Shown here piece by piece: positions 28,084 to 37,856 of a stretch of DNA of 64,000 bases (positions within the stretch are counted from its first letter, which is position 1; the number at the start of each line of letters is the position of its first letter). The stretch is taken from positions 22,167 to 86,166 of the forward strand of contig NZ_MBSS01000018.1 in NCBI RefSeq assembly GCF_001695855.1. Reading direction: 5' to 3'. The notes beneath the pieces are model-generated. The model did not search any database. It was not told where the DNA came from and was given only the letters and a program-made list of their open reading frames with translations. The stretch is from Ensifer sp. LC163 (GTDB taxonomy: Bacteria > Pseudomonadota > Alphaproteobacteria > Rhizobiales > Rhizobiaceae). A program made the position numbers and the translations under genes.

Positions 28084-29307
28084 ATGAACGCTAATTCGCC
28101 CTCCGCGGCGCCTGCGCAGCCAATGCAATTCGAGGATCTGATCCTGGAACAGGGCGACCTGATCTCGAAGAAGCTTCATCTCTTGAGCATGCAGCAGTTC
28201 CCCCCGAACGCCAAGAAGCTGCTACGCCAGTTCTCGCTAAATGAAGTCGCGCAGTTTTTGGGTGTGTCGCAGAGCACCCTGAAAAAGCTTCACCTTGAAG
28301 GCAAGGGGCCCCTTCCCCAGACGTCGACGTCGGGAAGGCGTTCCTATAGCGCCGAGCAGATGGTGGAACTCCGCCAATATCTCGACCAGCATGGTCGCTC
28401 GGAGGCACGCAACTACGTGCCGCAACGGCGGGTCGGCGAAAAACTTCAAATCATTGCAGTCGTCAACTTCAAGGGCGGTTCGGGCAAGACGACGACGGCT
28501 GCCCACCTGGCGCAGTACATGGCCCTGACCGGCCACCGGGTGCTGGCCGTCGACCTCGACCCGCAGGCCTCTCTCTCCTCGCTTCACGGCTTCCAGCCTG
28601 AGCTCGACATGACGCCGTCGCTTTACGAGGCGATCCGGTACGACGAACAGCGTCGGCCGATTTCCGAGATCATCTTGCCGACGAATTTCCCGGGGCTCGA
28701 CATCATCCCCGCGAACCTCGAACTGCAGGAATTCGAGTACGACACGCCGCTTGCGATGTCGAACAGGAGTTCGAATGAGGGCAAGACCTTCTTCACGCGC
28801 ATCTCTCGCGCGCTTGCCGAAGTGGATGACCGATACGACGTCGTCGTGATCGACTGCCCTCCCCAGCTAGGGTATCTGACGATCACGGCGCTGACCGCAG
28901 CCACGAGCGTTCTCATTACAATTCATCCGCAGATGCTCGATGTTATGTCGATGGGGCAATTCCTCCTGATGCTCGGCGGCATCTTGAAGCCGATCCGCGA
29001 TGCGGGTGCCGAGGTGAACCTGGAATGGTATCGCTATCTGATCACCCGGTATGAGCCGACAGACGGACCGCAGGCGCAGATGGTCGGCTTCATGCAGACC
29101 CTGTTCCACCAGTTCGTGCTGAAGAACCAGATGCTGAAGTCAACAGCGGTGTCGGACGCCGGGATCACGAAGCAGACGCTTTATGAAGTCGACAAGAGCC
29201 AGATGACGCGCTCGACCTATGAGCGCGCCATGGACGCCTTCAACGCTGTCAATGCCGAAATCACCGACCTGGTGCACGCGTCCTGGGGACGCAAGGTCGC
29301 CGGCTGA
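28084..29307 (+). CDS. Second RepA (ParA family)
   Basis: 407 residues from ATG 28084. The ORF can extend to TTG 28018, but the RepA-typical opening FEDLILEQGDLISKKLHLLS follows the ATG. HTH region LNEVAQFLGVSQSTLKKLHL; deviant Walker A FKGGSGKTT; A' AVDLDPQASLS; Walker B VVVIDCPPQLG. It is clearly diverged from the RepA at 16478 and appears functional. It is followed by its own repB, but by no repC. Confidence 0.92.
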   Translation: MNANSPSAAPAQPMQFEDLILEQGDLISKKLHLLSMQQFPPNAKKLLRQFSLNEVAQFLGVSQSTLKKLHLEGKGPLPQTSTSGRRSYSAEQMVELRQYLDQHGRSEARNYVPQRRVGEKLQIIAVVNFKGGSGKTTTAAHLAQYMALTGHRVLAVDLDPQASLSSLHGFQPELDMTPSLYEAIRYDEQRRPISEIILPTNFPGLDIIPANLELQEFEYDTPLAMSNRSSNEGKTFFTRISRALAEVDDRYDVVVIDCPPQLGYLTITALTAATSVLITIHPQMLDVMSMGQFLLMLGGILKPIRDAGAEVNLEWYRYLITRYEPTDGPQAQMVGFMQTLFHQFVLKNQMLKSTAVSDAGITKQTLYEVDKSQMTRSTYERAMDAFNAVNAEITDLVHASWGRKVAG

Positions 29308-29363
29308 CGATCGCCGCGGTATGGGATGACCGCAAATGCGGTACTGACGAATGGAGTAACGAG

Positions 29364-30344
29364 ATGGCGAGAAAGAACCTACTGGCAGGCCTGGTCGACG
29401 CAGCCGATATCCCGCAGGGAGACATCGCGCCCGCCTATCCGATGCGCGGTGCATCGAAGAGCATGGTTCGTTCGCTCGATGAACTCTCCCGACAGGCCGA
29501 CAAGTTTCTCGAGGGTGAGGCGGTCGTTGAACTCGATCCGGGATCGATCGAGCGATCCTTCGTGGCCGACCGCCTGGAGGATGACCGAGACGAATTCGAG
29601 GCTCTCAAGCACGCGATCGCTGAACGAGGCCAGGATACGCCGATCCTGGTGCGCCCTCACCCGTCGGTTTCTGGTCGCTATCAGGTGGTGTTCGGACATC
29701 GCCGTGCTCGGGCCGCTCGCGAACTCGGCCGCAAGGTCAAGGCCGTCGTCAAGGCGCTGGATGATCGCACGCACGTCATCGCCCAGGGGCAGGAGAATTC
29801 CGCGCGTGCCAATCTCTCCTTCATCGAGCGGGCGAGCTTTGCCCATAGCCTGGAGGCGCTTGGATATGACCGCTCGGTGATCTCTGCATCGCTTGCTGCC
29901 GACAAGACCGCGATCTCGAAGATGATGACCGTGACCGAACGGATTTCGACTGCGGTCATCGAGAAGATAGGCCCTGCCCCGTCAACCGGACGCGATCGTT
30001 GGCTTGAACTCTCGCTCCTTGCCGGCAAGGCCGACAACGCCGAACAGATCGGTGAAGTCCTCGGCCAGGCTTGGTTTGGCTCGCTCGGCAGCGACGAGCG
30101 TTTCAATGCGCTCTTCAACGCGCTTGCGACGTCGAAGAAGCCCGTCAGAAAGGCGGTGCCTCAGGTCAAGGATCGCTGGCAGGCCGAAGATAAAGCTGTG
30201 CAAGCTCAGTATTCGAACTCCGGCAAGGCATTCGCGCTTTCAATGAAATCGAAGAATGCCGGACAGTTCGGAAAATACCTCGCAGACAACCTCGATCGGC
30301 TTTACGCCGAGTTCCTGTCAGCGAAGGATCGAAAAGAAGACTGA
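29364..30344 (+). CDS. Second RepB (ParB family)
   Basis: 326 residues starting MARKNLLAGLVD, the common RepB opening. ParB domain ERGQDTPILVRPHPSVSGRY and FGHRRARAARELG, HTH SVISASLAADKTAISKMMTV, C-terminal dimerisation segment. It lies 56 bases after repA2. The 291 bases downstream contain no RepC-like sequence, so this is an orphan partition pair, probably for the TTGCC-type palindrome nearby. Confidence 0.92.
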   Translation: MARKNLLAGLVDAADIPQGDIAPAYPMRGASKSMVRSLDELSRQADKFLEGEAVVELDPGSIERSFVADRLEDDRDEFEALKHAIAERGQDTPILVRPHPSVSGRYQVVFGHRRARAARELGRKVKAVVKALDDRTHVIAQGQENSARANLSFIERASFAHSLEALGYDRSVISASLAADKTAISKMMTVTERISTAVIEKIGPAPSTGRDRWLELSLLAGKADNAEQIGEVLGQAWFGSLGSDERFNALFNALATSKKPVRKAVPQVKDRWQAEDKAVQAQYSNSGKAFALSMKSKNAGQFGKYLADNLDRLYAEFLSAKDRKED

Positions 30345-30635
30345 ACGCGCAGTTGCGAGCGCAGACCGGCAACGCGCGAGGAAGGCGTCATGATTTTGTG
30401 AGGCCGTTTGGTGTGGAGTTGCCGGCCGGCAATTGCAGAAAATTACGATGAAAAATCAATATATTGCTCGCATTTTGGAATCAAGCCGAATCGCGTCATA
30501 GGTGAATTCGGGCCAGCCGTGCTGCGTCCAGTTCCATGTCATGAGTTATTGAATTCTTTTCTATAACTGTAAGCGGTGCATTGACGCCGTCTGGCGACAG
30601 CGGGGGATTGACAACGTATTCGGCGGGTATTGGAG
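30345..30635. other. Gap after the second repB
   Basis: No gene and no repC remnant are recognisable. It contains the perfect palindrome at 30418-30431. Confidence 0.5.
30418..30431. promoter_or_regulatory. Candidate centromere site for the second RepB
   Basis: TTGCCGGCCGGCAA, a perfect 14-bp palindrome 73 bases after the second repB. With its neighbours (GTT...AAT) it deviates from the repABC parS consensus by one end base, and its half-site TTGCC differs from the GTTGTC sites. The half-site recurs at 28002-28016. Confidence 0.45.
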
Positions 30636-31571
30636 TTATTTCGGGGTTAGCCGCCTGCTGACGGCAATCGCCCGAGCGAGCATTTCTGCGGCCCGCGAGG
30701 GCTTGTTGCGCGGATAGGCAATGTGAAATGTGTCCTCGAAGGTCATTCTTTCCGGGGCAAGCAGCCGCAGTCGGCCGAGGCGGACCCATTCGTCGGCGTA
30801 GTGATCGGGCAGGAAACCGATATAGGCGCCGGAGAGCAGGAGCAACAGCGTTCCTTCCATATGGGGGGTGGCTGCCGCCCAATTGAAGTTCACCCCGCAG
30901 ATCGTCTCGTTCAGCATGTAGGTGCGACCGGCGAAGGATTGCGTTTCGAGAAGCGCGTCCGTGAGTTCCGCATCGGGGCGGGGGAAGAGCGGGTGTCCCT
31001 CGGCGCAGTAGAGTTTCTGCACCTCGGCAAAGACCGGTTGACTGCGGAAATGCGGCATGACGCTGCCGACCGACGGCATGAGCACGATCTGGTAGGATCC
31101 GTTCAGAAGCCCCTGGTGCAGCACCTGAGGGGCGGCGACGTCGATTTCCAGATGCACGCGCGGCGCCTCGGCGTGAAAGGCGGCGAGCGCACCCGGGAGG
31201 TTCAGGTCGCGATTGGTGATCATCGCATCGACGGTGCCGAAGGTGAGGCTGCCCATGAGCTCGCCTTGAGCCTCGCCGACGCGGCTTTGGAACTTCTCCA
31301 ACGAACCGAGGAGTTCCAGCGTGGCCTCATAGACGAGCCGTCCCTCATCCGTCAGCAGGAAGCCGCTACGGCCGCGGCTGCACAGGCGCAGACCCAGGCG
31401 ATCCTCCAGATGGCGCATATGGGTGGAGATCGTCGCCTGCGTCATGCCGAGCGCGGCCTGGGCGGCGGAGAAGCCGCCACACTGAACGACGGAGGCGAAA
31501 ACGCGCAGCAGTCGAAGCTCGGCATCGCCGAGCGACAGATTGAGGACGCGGTGGCGGATCTTGTTGATCAT
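30636..31571 (-). CDS. LysR-family regulator
   Basis: 311 residues: N-terminal winged HTH (LRVFASVVQCGGFSAAQAAL, MTQATISTHMRHLEDRLGL) and a periplasmic-binding-protein-like effector domain. It is divergent from the agmatinase-dehydrogenase-permease operon, with 91 bases between the start codons, so it very likely controls that operon. The inducer is unknown; a guanidino compound or amine is plausible. Confidence 0.92.
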   Translation of the reverse strand: MINKIRHRVLNLSLGDAELRLLRVFASVVQCGGFSAAQAALGMTQATISTHMRHLEDRLGLRLCSRGRSGFLLTDEGRLVYEATLELLGSLEKFQSRVGEAQGELMGSLTFGTVDAMITNRDLNLPGALAAFHAEAPRVHLEIDVAAPQVLHQGLLNGSYQIVLMPSVGSVMPHFRSQPVFAEVQKLYCAEGHPLFPRPDAELTDALLETQSFAGRTYMLNETICGVNFNWAAATPHMEGTLLLLLSGAYIGFLPDHYADEWVRLGRLRLLAPERMTFEDTFHIAYPRNKPSRAAEMLARAIAVSRRLTPK

Positions 31572-31662
31572 GCATTGATTAAGTCACAACTAAACATCCA
31601 ATCATAGATATTTTTATGTGTATCTGCCTTCTGCACACTCCCTCCATCTGTGGAGGACAGAC

Positions 31663-32640
31663 ATGGCCAGCAATTCTTATGAGTCCGGACGTTTGAACCT
31701 GCCGTTCGTCGGCATCTGCACCTTCGGCAAATATCCCTATCAGCCGGACTGGGACGCGATCGACGCGGACGTTGCCATTCTCGGAGCGCCGTTCGACTGC
31801 GGCACGCAATGGCGGGCGGGAACGCGCTTCGGGCCGCGCGCCATTCGCGAAGCCTCGACGCTGTTTTCCTTCGGCCACGGCGGCGCCTACGATCATGAGG
31901 ACGACGTCACCTATCTGCCCAGCGGAGAGGTTTCGATCGTCGATATCGGCGATGCCGACATCGTTCATACCGACACGATGAAGAGCCATGCCAATATCGA
32001 ATTCGGCGTGCGCAAGATCCTTGCCGCCGGTGCGCTGCCGGTGGTGCTGGGTGGCGATCATTCCGTCAACATCCCCTGCGTCAACGCCTTTGCCGAGGAC
32101 TGTGCCCGTAACGGACCGATCCACATCGTCCAGATCGACGCGCATCTCGATTTCGTCGACGAGCGTCACGGCGTGCGCTACGGCCATGGCAACCCGATGC
32201 GCCGCGCAGCGGAAAAGCCCTATGTCAGCGGCCTGTCGCAGCTCGGCATCCGCAACGTCTCCTCCACGGCGAAGGAGGGCTATGAGGATGCCCGCAAGAT
32301 GGGCTCCGACATTCTGTCGGTACGGCAGATCCGGGCACTCGGCACGGATGCGGTCGTCGAGCGCGTGCCGGCCGGGGCGCGCTACTACGTCACCATCGAC
32401 ATCGACGGTTTCGACCCGTCGATCGCGCCGGGCACCGGCACGCCGTCGCACGGCGGCTTCATCTACTACGAGGTGCTGGAGATCCTGGCGGCGCTGACCA
32501 AGCGCGGCACGGTCGTCGGCATCGACCTGGTCGAGGTGGCGCCCGACTACGACCACACCGGCGGCACCTCCATTCTGGCGGCACAGGTGCTGATGAACCT
32601 GATCGGTCGCGTCATGCATGACAGAGCAACGCAGCCCTGA
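31663..32640 (+). CDS. Agmatinase-like ureohydrolase
   Basis: 325 residues of the arginase/agmatinase family. Mn2+ ligand motifs are intact: GGDHSV, DAHLDF and DIDGFDPS. Such enzymes hydrolyse a guanidino group to urea; substrates include agmatine, 4-guanidinobutyrate and guanidinopropionate, which cannot be separated by eye. ATG 31663 has GGAGG 6 bases ahead. It is the first gene of an operon with an aldehyde dehydrogenase, NCS1 permease and GMC dehydrogenase. Confidence 0.9.
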   Translation: MASNSYESGRLNLPFVGICTFGKYPYQPDWDAIDADVAILGAPFDCGTQWRAGTRFGPRAIREASTLFSFGHGGAYDHEDDVTYLPSGEVSIVDIGDADIVHTDTMKSHANIEFGVRKILAAGALPVVLGGDHSVNIPCVNAFAEDCARNGPIHIVQIDAHLDFVDERHGVRYGHGNPMRRAAEKPYVSGLSQLGIRNVSSTAKEGYEDARKMGSDILSVRQIRALGTDAVVERVPAGARYYVTIDIDGFDPSIAPGTGTPSHGGFIYYEVLEILAALTKRGTVVGIDLVEVAPDYDHTGGTSILAAQVLMNLIGRVMHDRATQP

Positions 32641-32729
32641 TCGAAAAACCAGGGGAGGGCGGTGCGGCACTGCCGACATCGCAAAAAACCGGTGCGCGTG
32701 GAGCGCCCGGCTGATGAGGAGGAAGAGAC

Positions 32730-34238
32730 ATGGACGATAGCGTCCGCAACTATCTGGAACAGTATGGCGTCAGCGACGCGACGCGCCGGTTCCTGGCCAA
32801 ACCGCAGACGATGTTCATCGGTGGAGCCTGGGTCGACAGTAGCGACGGCGCGACTTTCGACGTCTTCGAGCCCTCCACTGGGGGCCAGATAACCCGAGTT
32901 CCCTCGGGCACGACGGACGATCTCGACCGCGCCGTCGCAGCCGCGCGCCGGCAGTTCGACGGTGGGGAGTGGCGCCGCCTCAAGCCACTCGAGCGAGAGC
33001 GCCTCCTGCACCGCCTCGCCGATCTTATCGAAATGCACGCTGCAGAATTGGCGGAAATCGAAGCCATCGACATGGGCAAGTCGGTGACGTTTGCCCGCGA
33101 GGTAGACGTTCAGGGGACGATCGATACCTTCCGCTATTTCGCCGGCTGGGCTTCCAAGCTGCACGGGCGCACCGTCGAGCCGTCCATTCCCGGCAACTAC
33201 CTGGCCTATACGCGCAAGGAGCCTCTTGGTGTCGTTGCGGCCATCGTTCCCTGGAACTTTCCGCTCCAGACCATGGCCTGGAAGCTCGCGGCCGCGCTTG
33301 CGGTCGGCTGCACGACGGTCGTCAAGCCGGCTGAACTGACGTCGCTTTCGACCCTCCGCTTCGCGGAGTTGGTACAGGAGGCCGGAATCCCGGACGGCGT
33401 GGTCAATGTCGTGACCGGCCGGGGTAGTGTGGTCGGTGCGGCCATGTCGTCCCACCCGGGGATCGACAAGGTTACGTTTACCGGTTCTACGCCGGTCGGG
33501 CAGGAGGTCGGCCGGACCGCGGTCGGCGAGCTCAAGCACGTCACGCTGGAACTGGGAGGGAAATCACCCGTTCTGGTGCTCGAGGATGCCGACCTGACGA
33601 GCGCTGCCCGCGCCGTGGCCAACGGCGTGTTCTTCAACTCCGGGCAGGTCTGCGATGCCGGTACGCGTGTCTATGTCCAGCGATCGGTTCACGATGCCTT
33701 CCTCGACGAACTGGTCGCCGTCACCCGCACGCTGAAGATCGCGCCGGGCCTCGACCGCGATTGCTACATCGGACCCCTGGTGTCGGCGCAGCAGAAGAAG
33801 GTCGTTTCTGCGTATATCGAGGCTGGCCGCCGCGAAGGCGCCGAACTGATCCATGGGGGCGGCAGCCCCGATCGGCCGGGCCATTTCATCGAGCCCGCCA
33901 TCTTCGCCCACTGCAAACCCGAAATGAGCATCGTGCGCGAGGAAATCTTCGGGCCTGTGCTGGCCACCGCCGCCTTCGGCAATCTGGACGACGCGGTCGC
34001 GCTGGCGAACGACTCCGCTTTCGGCCTCGCCGCCGCCATCTATTCGAACGACCTGTCGCGTGTGCATGGGCTTATTCCGCGCCTGCAGGCCGGCTCGATC
34101 TACGTCAACGCCCACAGCACCATCGATCCCTCCATGCCGTTCGGCGGCTTCAAGGCGTCGGGCTTCGGCAAGGATCTGGGGCCGGAGCAGCTGGACTACC
34201 TGATGGAGACGAAGGCTGTCTGGATCACGCTGCCATGA
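32730..34238 (+). CDS. NAD(P)-dependent aldehyde dehydrogenase
   Basis: 502 residues, full length for the family. Motifs: cofactor-binding VVAAIVPWNFPLQT and FTGSTPVGQ; general base Glu in TLELGGKSP; catalytic Cys in FFNSGQVCDAGTRV (first Cys after GQ-V). It resembles betaine- or amino-aldehyde dehydrogenases. The operon context suggests it oxidises the aldehyde made by the GMC enzyme at 36012. GAGGAGGAAGAG precedes ATG 32730. Confidence 0.92.
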   Translation: MDDSVRNYLEQYGVSDATRRFLAKPQTMFIGGAWVDSSDGATFDVFEPSTGGQITRVPSGTTDDLDRAVAAARRQFDGGEWRRLKPLERERLLHRLADLIEMHAAELAEIEAIDMGKSVTFAREVDVQGTIDTFRYFAGWASKLHGRTVEPSIPGNYLAYTRKEPLGVVAAIVPWNFPLQTMAWKLAAALAVGCTTVVKPAELTSLSTLRFAELVQEAGIPDGVVNVVTGRGSVVGAAMSSHPGIDKVTFTGSTPVGQEVGRTAVGELKHVTLELGGKSPVLVLEDADLTSAARAVANGVFFNSGQVCDAGTRVYVQRSVHDAFLDELVAVTRTLKIAPGLDRDCYIGPLVSAQQKKVVSAYIEAGRREGAELIHGGGSPDRPGHFIEPAIFAHCKPEMSIVREEIFGPVLATAAFGNLDDAVALANDSAFGLAAAIYSNDLSRVHGLIPRLQAGSIYVNAHSTIDPSMPFGGFKASGFGKDLGPEQLDYLMETKAVWITLP

Positions 34239-34360
34239 GGCCCTGACCCATCGCCCGGCCGCCGCCCATGGGTGGCCCGGTTCCAAAGATCGGCGGCTGA
34301 TGGAGCCGCAATTTCTCGCGGAAAGACGCCAGAAGGCGCGGTGCGACAAGGGGAACGACC

Positions 34361-34531
34361 ATGGAAGACAACGATATCGCCTGGCAAAACGAGCTGGCGC
34401 GCCGCGCCCGCATCTATGAGGATATTGAGGCGGGGCACTGCTTCGAGGGCACGATGACCGCGCTCGACTATACCGGCATGACTGTACTGACGGTCGTGCT
34501 CGTCGCCGCCTTCTGGATCTGGGGGGCCTGA
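34361..34531 (+). CDS. 56-residue membrane protein coupled to the NCS1 permease
   Basis: Short ORF MEDNDIAWQNELARRARIYE..., acidic and soluble for about 35 residues, then one membrane span (YTGMTVLTVVLVAAFWIWGA) that ends the protein. Its stop is separated by one base from the permease ATG (TGAGATG), so translation is coupled. It is easily missed by annotation. I infer an accessory or small subunit of the transporter; no family name is claimed. Confidence 0.72.
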   Translation: MEDNDIAWQNELARRARIYEDIEAGHCFEGTMTALDYTGMTVLTVVLVAAFWIWGA

Positions 34532-34532
34532 G

Positions 34533-35993
34533 ATGACCGATCATGTTGCACACGAGCTTGTCGCCGCCGAAGTCGAGCGGGAGGACGCCAGCCGCAATCG
34601 CGCCGCCGCCGAACGCGGTGACGCGCCGCTGCTGCCGTCCGAGCGGCTCTGGGGCTTCTGGGAATTCACCTACGCCAATTCGGCGCTCGCCATCGCCACC
34701 TGGGCCTTCCTGATCGGTGGCGCCATCGGCCTTTTCGTCGGGCCGAAGGAGGGCATCGCCGCGATCATTATCGGCAACATCGTTGGCGTGGTTTTGACGG
34801 CGCTCGCCACCACCACCATGTCCGGCCGCTACGGCGTCGAGCAGTTCATCGCGCTGCGCAGCCAGTTCGGCTACAACGGCAGCCGCGTCGTCTATGTGCT
34901 GGCCGTGGTGCTGCTCACCATGGGCTGGCTTGCGGTACTCGCCATGATGTTCGGCCGCTCGATCGACGGCCTGATGGCGCTCAGCGCCGGGGAGGCCGCC
35001 AACCCGACCGGCGTCAAGATGATCATCGCCGCCGTCGGCGCCATCCTCGTCACCTGGTTCATCGTCGCCAAGGGGCCGACCTCGATCAAGTTCTTCAACA
35101 TGGTCGTCTCGCCCGCGCTGGTGATCCTGATGGTGGTGATGCTCTATCTCATCCTCAGTCACCATTCCCTAGGCGAACTTCTGGCGATGCCGGCGCTCTC
35201 GCCTCCCTTCGAGGACAAGACGCTGAACTTCATCGTCGCGGTCGAAGTGAACCTTGCCGCCGGCTTCTCCTGGTGGCCCTATATCGGCAACCTGGCGCGG
35301 CTCACCAAGAACGAGCGCACCGCGTTCTGGCCGAACGTCCTCGGCATCTTCGGCGCCGCCGCGCTCGGCGAGATCGTCGGTCTCCTGGCGGCCGTCGCGC
35401 TCGGCGAGAGCGATCCGACCATCTGGATGACCAGGATCGCCGGTCCCGTCATCGGCATCATCGCGCTGCTCTTCGTCGCCTTCGCCAACATGACCTCAAT
35501 GGCGAACATCCTCTACACTTCCATCGTCGGCCTGAGGCAGGTCGGGACGGCCTCGGTGCGCGCCATTTCCTGGGGCACGGTCCTCTTCCTGTTCTGCCTC
35601 ATCCCGCTCGGCCTCGTGATCTTCTATCCGCAGATGTATGACGGCTTCTTCATCTTCCTCGTCTGGACCTCGGCGCTCAATTCCGCGCTCGCCGGCATCG
35701 GCATCGTCGATTACTTCTTCCTGCGCGGCCAGAAGCTCGACATGCGCAGCCTGCACGGGCCGCAGGAAAACGGCCCCTACCGCTTCTGGGCGGGGTTCAA
35801 CCCCATCGGGCTCTTCGCGCTCGCCGTCGGCTGCATCGTCTATGTCGTCGTCTTCAATCCGCAGACGCTCGCGAGCCTGCCGGCCTTCAAATACCTCACC
35901 GCTTCGCTTCCCGCCTGCCTTGCGGCCGGCGCCGTCCACTATGTCCTGACCCGGCTCTTCGCCCGCGGGCGCGGCTGGGGCCTCTATCCGTAA
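34533..35993 (+). CDS. NCS1-family nucleobase/cation symporter-like permease
   Basis: 486 residues, about 12 membrane spans. The N-terminal motif SERLWGFWEFTYANSALAIATWAF and the helix with FNPIGLFAL and YFFLRGQKLD are characteristic of NCS1 (cytosine/allantoin/hydantoin) carriers. The natural substrate is not obvious; the neighbours point to a nitrogenous alcohol, amine or guanidino compound. The start follows the small membrane protein by one base. Confidence 0.85.
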   Translation: MTDHVAHELVAAEVEREDASRNRAAAERGDAPLLPSERLWGFWEFTYANSALAIATWAFLIGGAIGLFVGPKEGIAAIIIGNIVGVVLTALATTTMSGRYGVEQFIALRSQFGYNGSRVVYVLAVVLLTMGWLAVLAMMFGRSIDGLMALSAGEAANPTGVKMIIAAVGAILVTWFIVAKGPTSIKFFNMVVSPALVILMVVMLYLILSHHSLGELLAMPALSPPFEDKTLNFIVAVEVNLAAGFSWWPYIGNLARLTKNERTAFWPNVLGIFGAAALGEIVGLLAAVALGESDPTIWMTRIAGPVIGIIALLFVAFANMTSMANILYTSIVGLRQVGTASVRAISWGTVLFLFCLIPLGLVIFYPQMYDGFFIFLVWTSALNSALAGIGIVDYFFLRGQKLDMRSLHGPQENGPYRFWAGFNPIGLFALAVGCIVYVVVFNPQTLASLPAFKYLTASLPACLAAGAVHYVLTRLFARGRGWGLYP

Positions 35994-36011
35994 CCTTCCG
36001 GAACCACCGCC

Positions 36012-37697
36012 ATGACCGATACCTACGACTACATCATCATCGGCGCCGGATCGGCCGGCTGCGTGCTCGCTAACCGGCTTTCGGAAGACCCGGCCACCAA
36101 GGTTCTGGTCCTCGAATACGGCGGCAGCGACAAGTCGATCTTCATCCAGATGCCGACGGCGCTGTCCATTCCGATGAACGGCACGAAATACAACTGGAAA
36201 TACATGACGCTGCCGGAACCCGGCCTCGACGGCCGCCGGGTCCATTGCCCGCGCGGAAAAGTCATCGGTGGCTCCTCCTCGATCAACGGGCTCGTCTACA
36301 TGCGCGGCCACGCCCGAGATTTCGACGAGTGGGAGGAATTGGGCGCGCGCGGCTGGCGATACGCCAATTGCCTGCCATATTTCCAGCGCGCGGAAAGCTG
36401 GCAGGACGGGGGCGACGCCTATCGCGGCGGCGCCGGCCCGCTTGCCACCAATGCCGGCAACAGGATGCAGAACCCGCTCTACCGCGCCTTCGTCGATGCC
36501 GGCCGCGAGGCGGGCTACATCGCCACCGACGACCCGAACGGCCATCTGCAGGAAGGTTTCGGACCCATGCATATGACCGTGAAGGACGGCGTGCGCTGGT
36601 CGACGGCGAATGCCTACCTCAAGCCGGCGATGAACCGGCCGAACCTCACCGTGATCACCCATGCCATGACGCGGCGCGTGCTGCTGCACGGAAAACGCGC
36701 TGTCGGCGTCGAATATGAACTGGGCGGCGAACGCATCGTGGCGAAGGCGAGCCGCGAGGTGCTGATTTCCTCCGGCCCGATCGGCTCGCCGCACCTTCTG
36801 CAACGCTCCGGCATCGGCCCGGCGGCGGTGCTGCGTCAGGCGGGCGTTCCCGTTCTGCACGACCTGCCCGGTGTCGGTGAGAACCTGCAGGATCATTCCG
36901 AGGTCTATATCCAATATGCCTGCAAGGAGCCGATCACGCTCAACGGCAAGATGGGACTGTTGAGCCGCGCCCTGATCGGCGCCGAATGGCTGCTATTCAA
37001 GAAGGGGCTTTCGGTCTCCAACCACTTTGAAAGCGGCGGCTTCATCCGTTCCGACGCCTCGCTTCAATGGCCGGATATCCAGTTCCATTTCCTGCCGGCA
37101 GCCATGCGTTACGACGGCAAGAAGCCGCTCGACGGCCATGGCTTCATGGTGCTGACCGGGCCGAACAAACCCAAGAGCCGCGGCCATGTCAGGCTTCGGT
37201 CGCCGGAAGCCCATGAGCAGCCCGATATCCTGTTCAACTACCTCGACCGCGAGGAGGATCGCGAAGGCTTCCGCCGCTGCCTGCGGCTGACCCGCGAAAT
37301 CGTCGCCCAGCCGGCCTTCGACCGCTTCCGCGGCGAGGAGATCGCGCCGGGCGAAAATGTCCGCAGTGACGACGAGATCGACGCTTGGGTGCGCGAAACC
37401 ATGGAAAGCACCTACCATCCCTGCGGCTCCTGCCGCATGGGCGAGGATGCCATGGCGGTGGTCGACAGCGATCTCAAGGTGCGCGGTCTCGAAGGGCTGC
37501 GGGTGATCGACAGTTCCGTCTTCCCCGCCGAACCGAACGCCAACCTCAATGCGCCGACCATCATGCTGGCCGAGCGCGCCTCCGACATCGTGCGCGGCAA
37601 GCCCTTGCTTGCCGCCTCGAATGCCGAGGTCGGCGTCGCGCCCGGCGTCGGCGTCACCCAGCGCAGCGGCACGCCGATGCGTGCGGTGCGGCACTAG
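36012..37697 (+). CDS. GMC-family FAD dehydrogenase (choline dehydrogenase-like)
   Basis: 561 residues. FAD motif [18 protein letters not shown] at the N-terminus; GMC signature 1 around [19 protein letters not shown]; signature 2 [16 protein letters not shown]; active-site His region [12 protein letters not shown] and the C-terminal [13 protein letters not shown]. It oxidises a primary alcohol to aldehyde and fits upstream of the aldehyde dehydrogenase. It resembles BetA but lacks the usual bet operon partners. It is last in the operon. Confidence 0.92.
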   Translation: MTDTYDYIIIGAGSAGCVLANRLSEDPATKVLVLEYGGSDKSIFIQMPTALSIPMNGTKYNWKYMTLPEPGLDGRRVHCPRGKVIGGSSSINGLVYMRGHARDFDEWEELGARGWRYANCLPYFQRAESWQDGGDAYRGGAGPLATNAGNRMQNPLYRAFVDAGREAGYIATDDPNGHLQEGFGPMHMTVKDGVRWSTANAYLKPAMNRPNLTVITHAMTRRVLLHGKRAVGVEYELGGERIVAKASREVLISSGPIGSPHLLQRSGIGPAAVLRQAGVPVLHDLPGVGENLQDHSEVYIQYACKEPITLNGKMGLLSRALIGAEWLLFKKGLSVSNHFESGGFIRSDASLQWPDIQFHFLPAAMRYDGKKPLDGHGFMVLTGPNKPKSRGHVRLRSPEAHEQPDILFNYLDREEDREGFRRCLRLTREIVAQPAFDRFRGEEIAPGENVRSDDEIDAWVRETMESTYHPCGSCRMGEDAMAVVDSDLKVRGLEGLRVIDSSVFPAEPNANLNAPTIMLAERASDIVRGKPLLAASNAEVGVAPGVGVTQRSGTPMRAVRH

Positions 37698-37856
37698 GAG
37701 CAGGGGCATGCTGCGGGGCATAGGATATGTCGTCGCGCGCCGGGATCGCGACGATCCGGAAGAGCCCCACGATTGGGCTCTCTTCATCGAAACGCTTCTC
37801 CGCCGGCTGAGGTCCCGCTTCGGCGAAAGGCCTCGCGCGGAAACGGCGGAGCGGCC

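Noticed and set aside
33564..35165. 533-residue minus-strand ORF
   Set aside because: Antisense to aldehyde dehydrogenase and NCS1 permease genes with clear plus-strand motifs.
35496..36914. 472-residue minus-strand ORF
   Set aside because: Antisense to the permease and GMC dehydrogenase; His/Arg-rich shadow composition.
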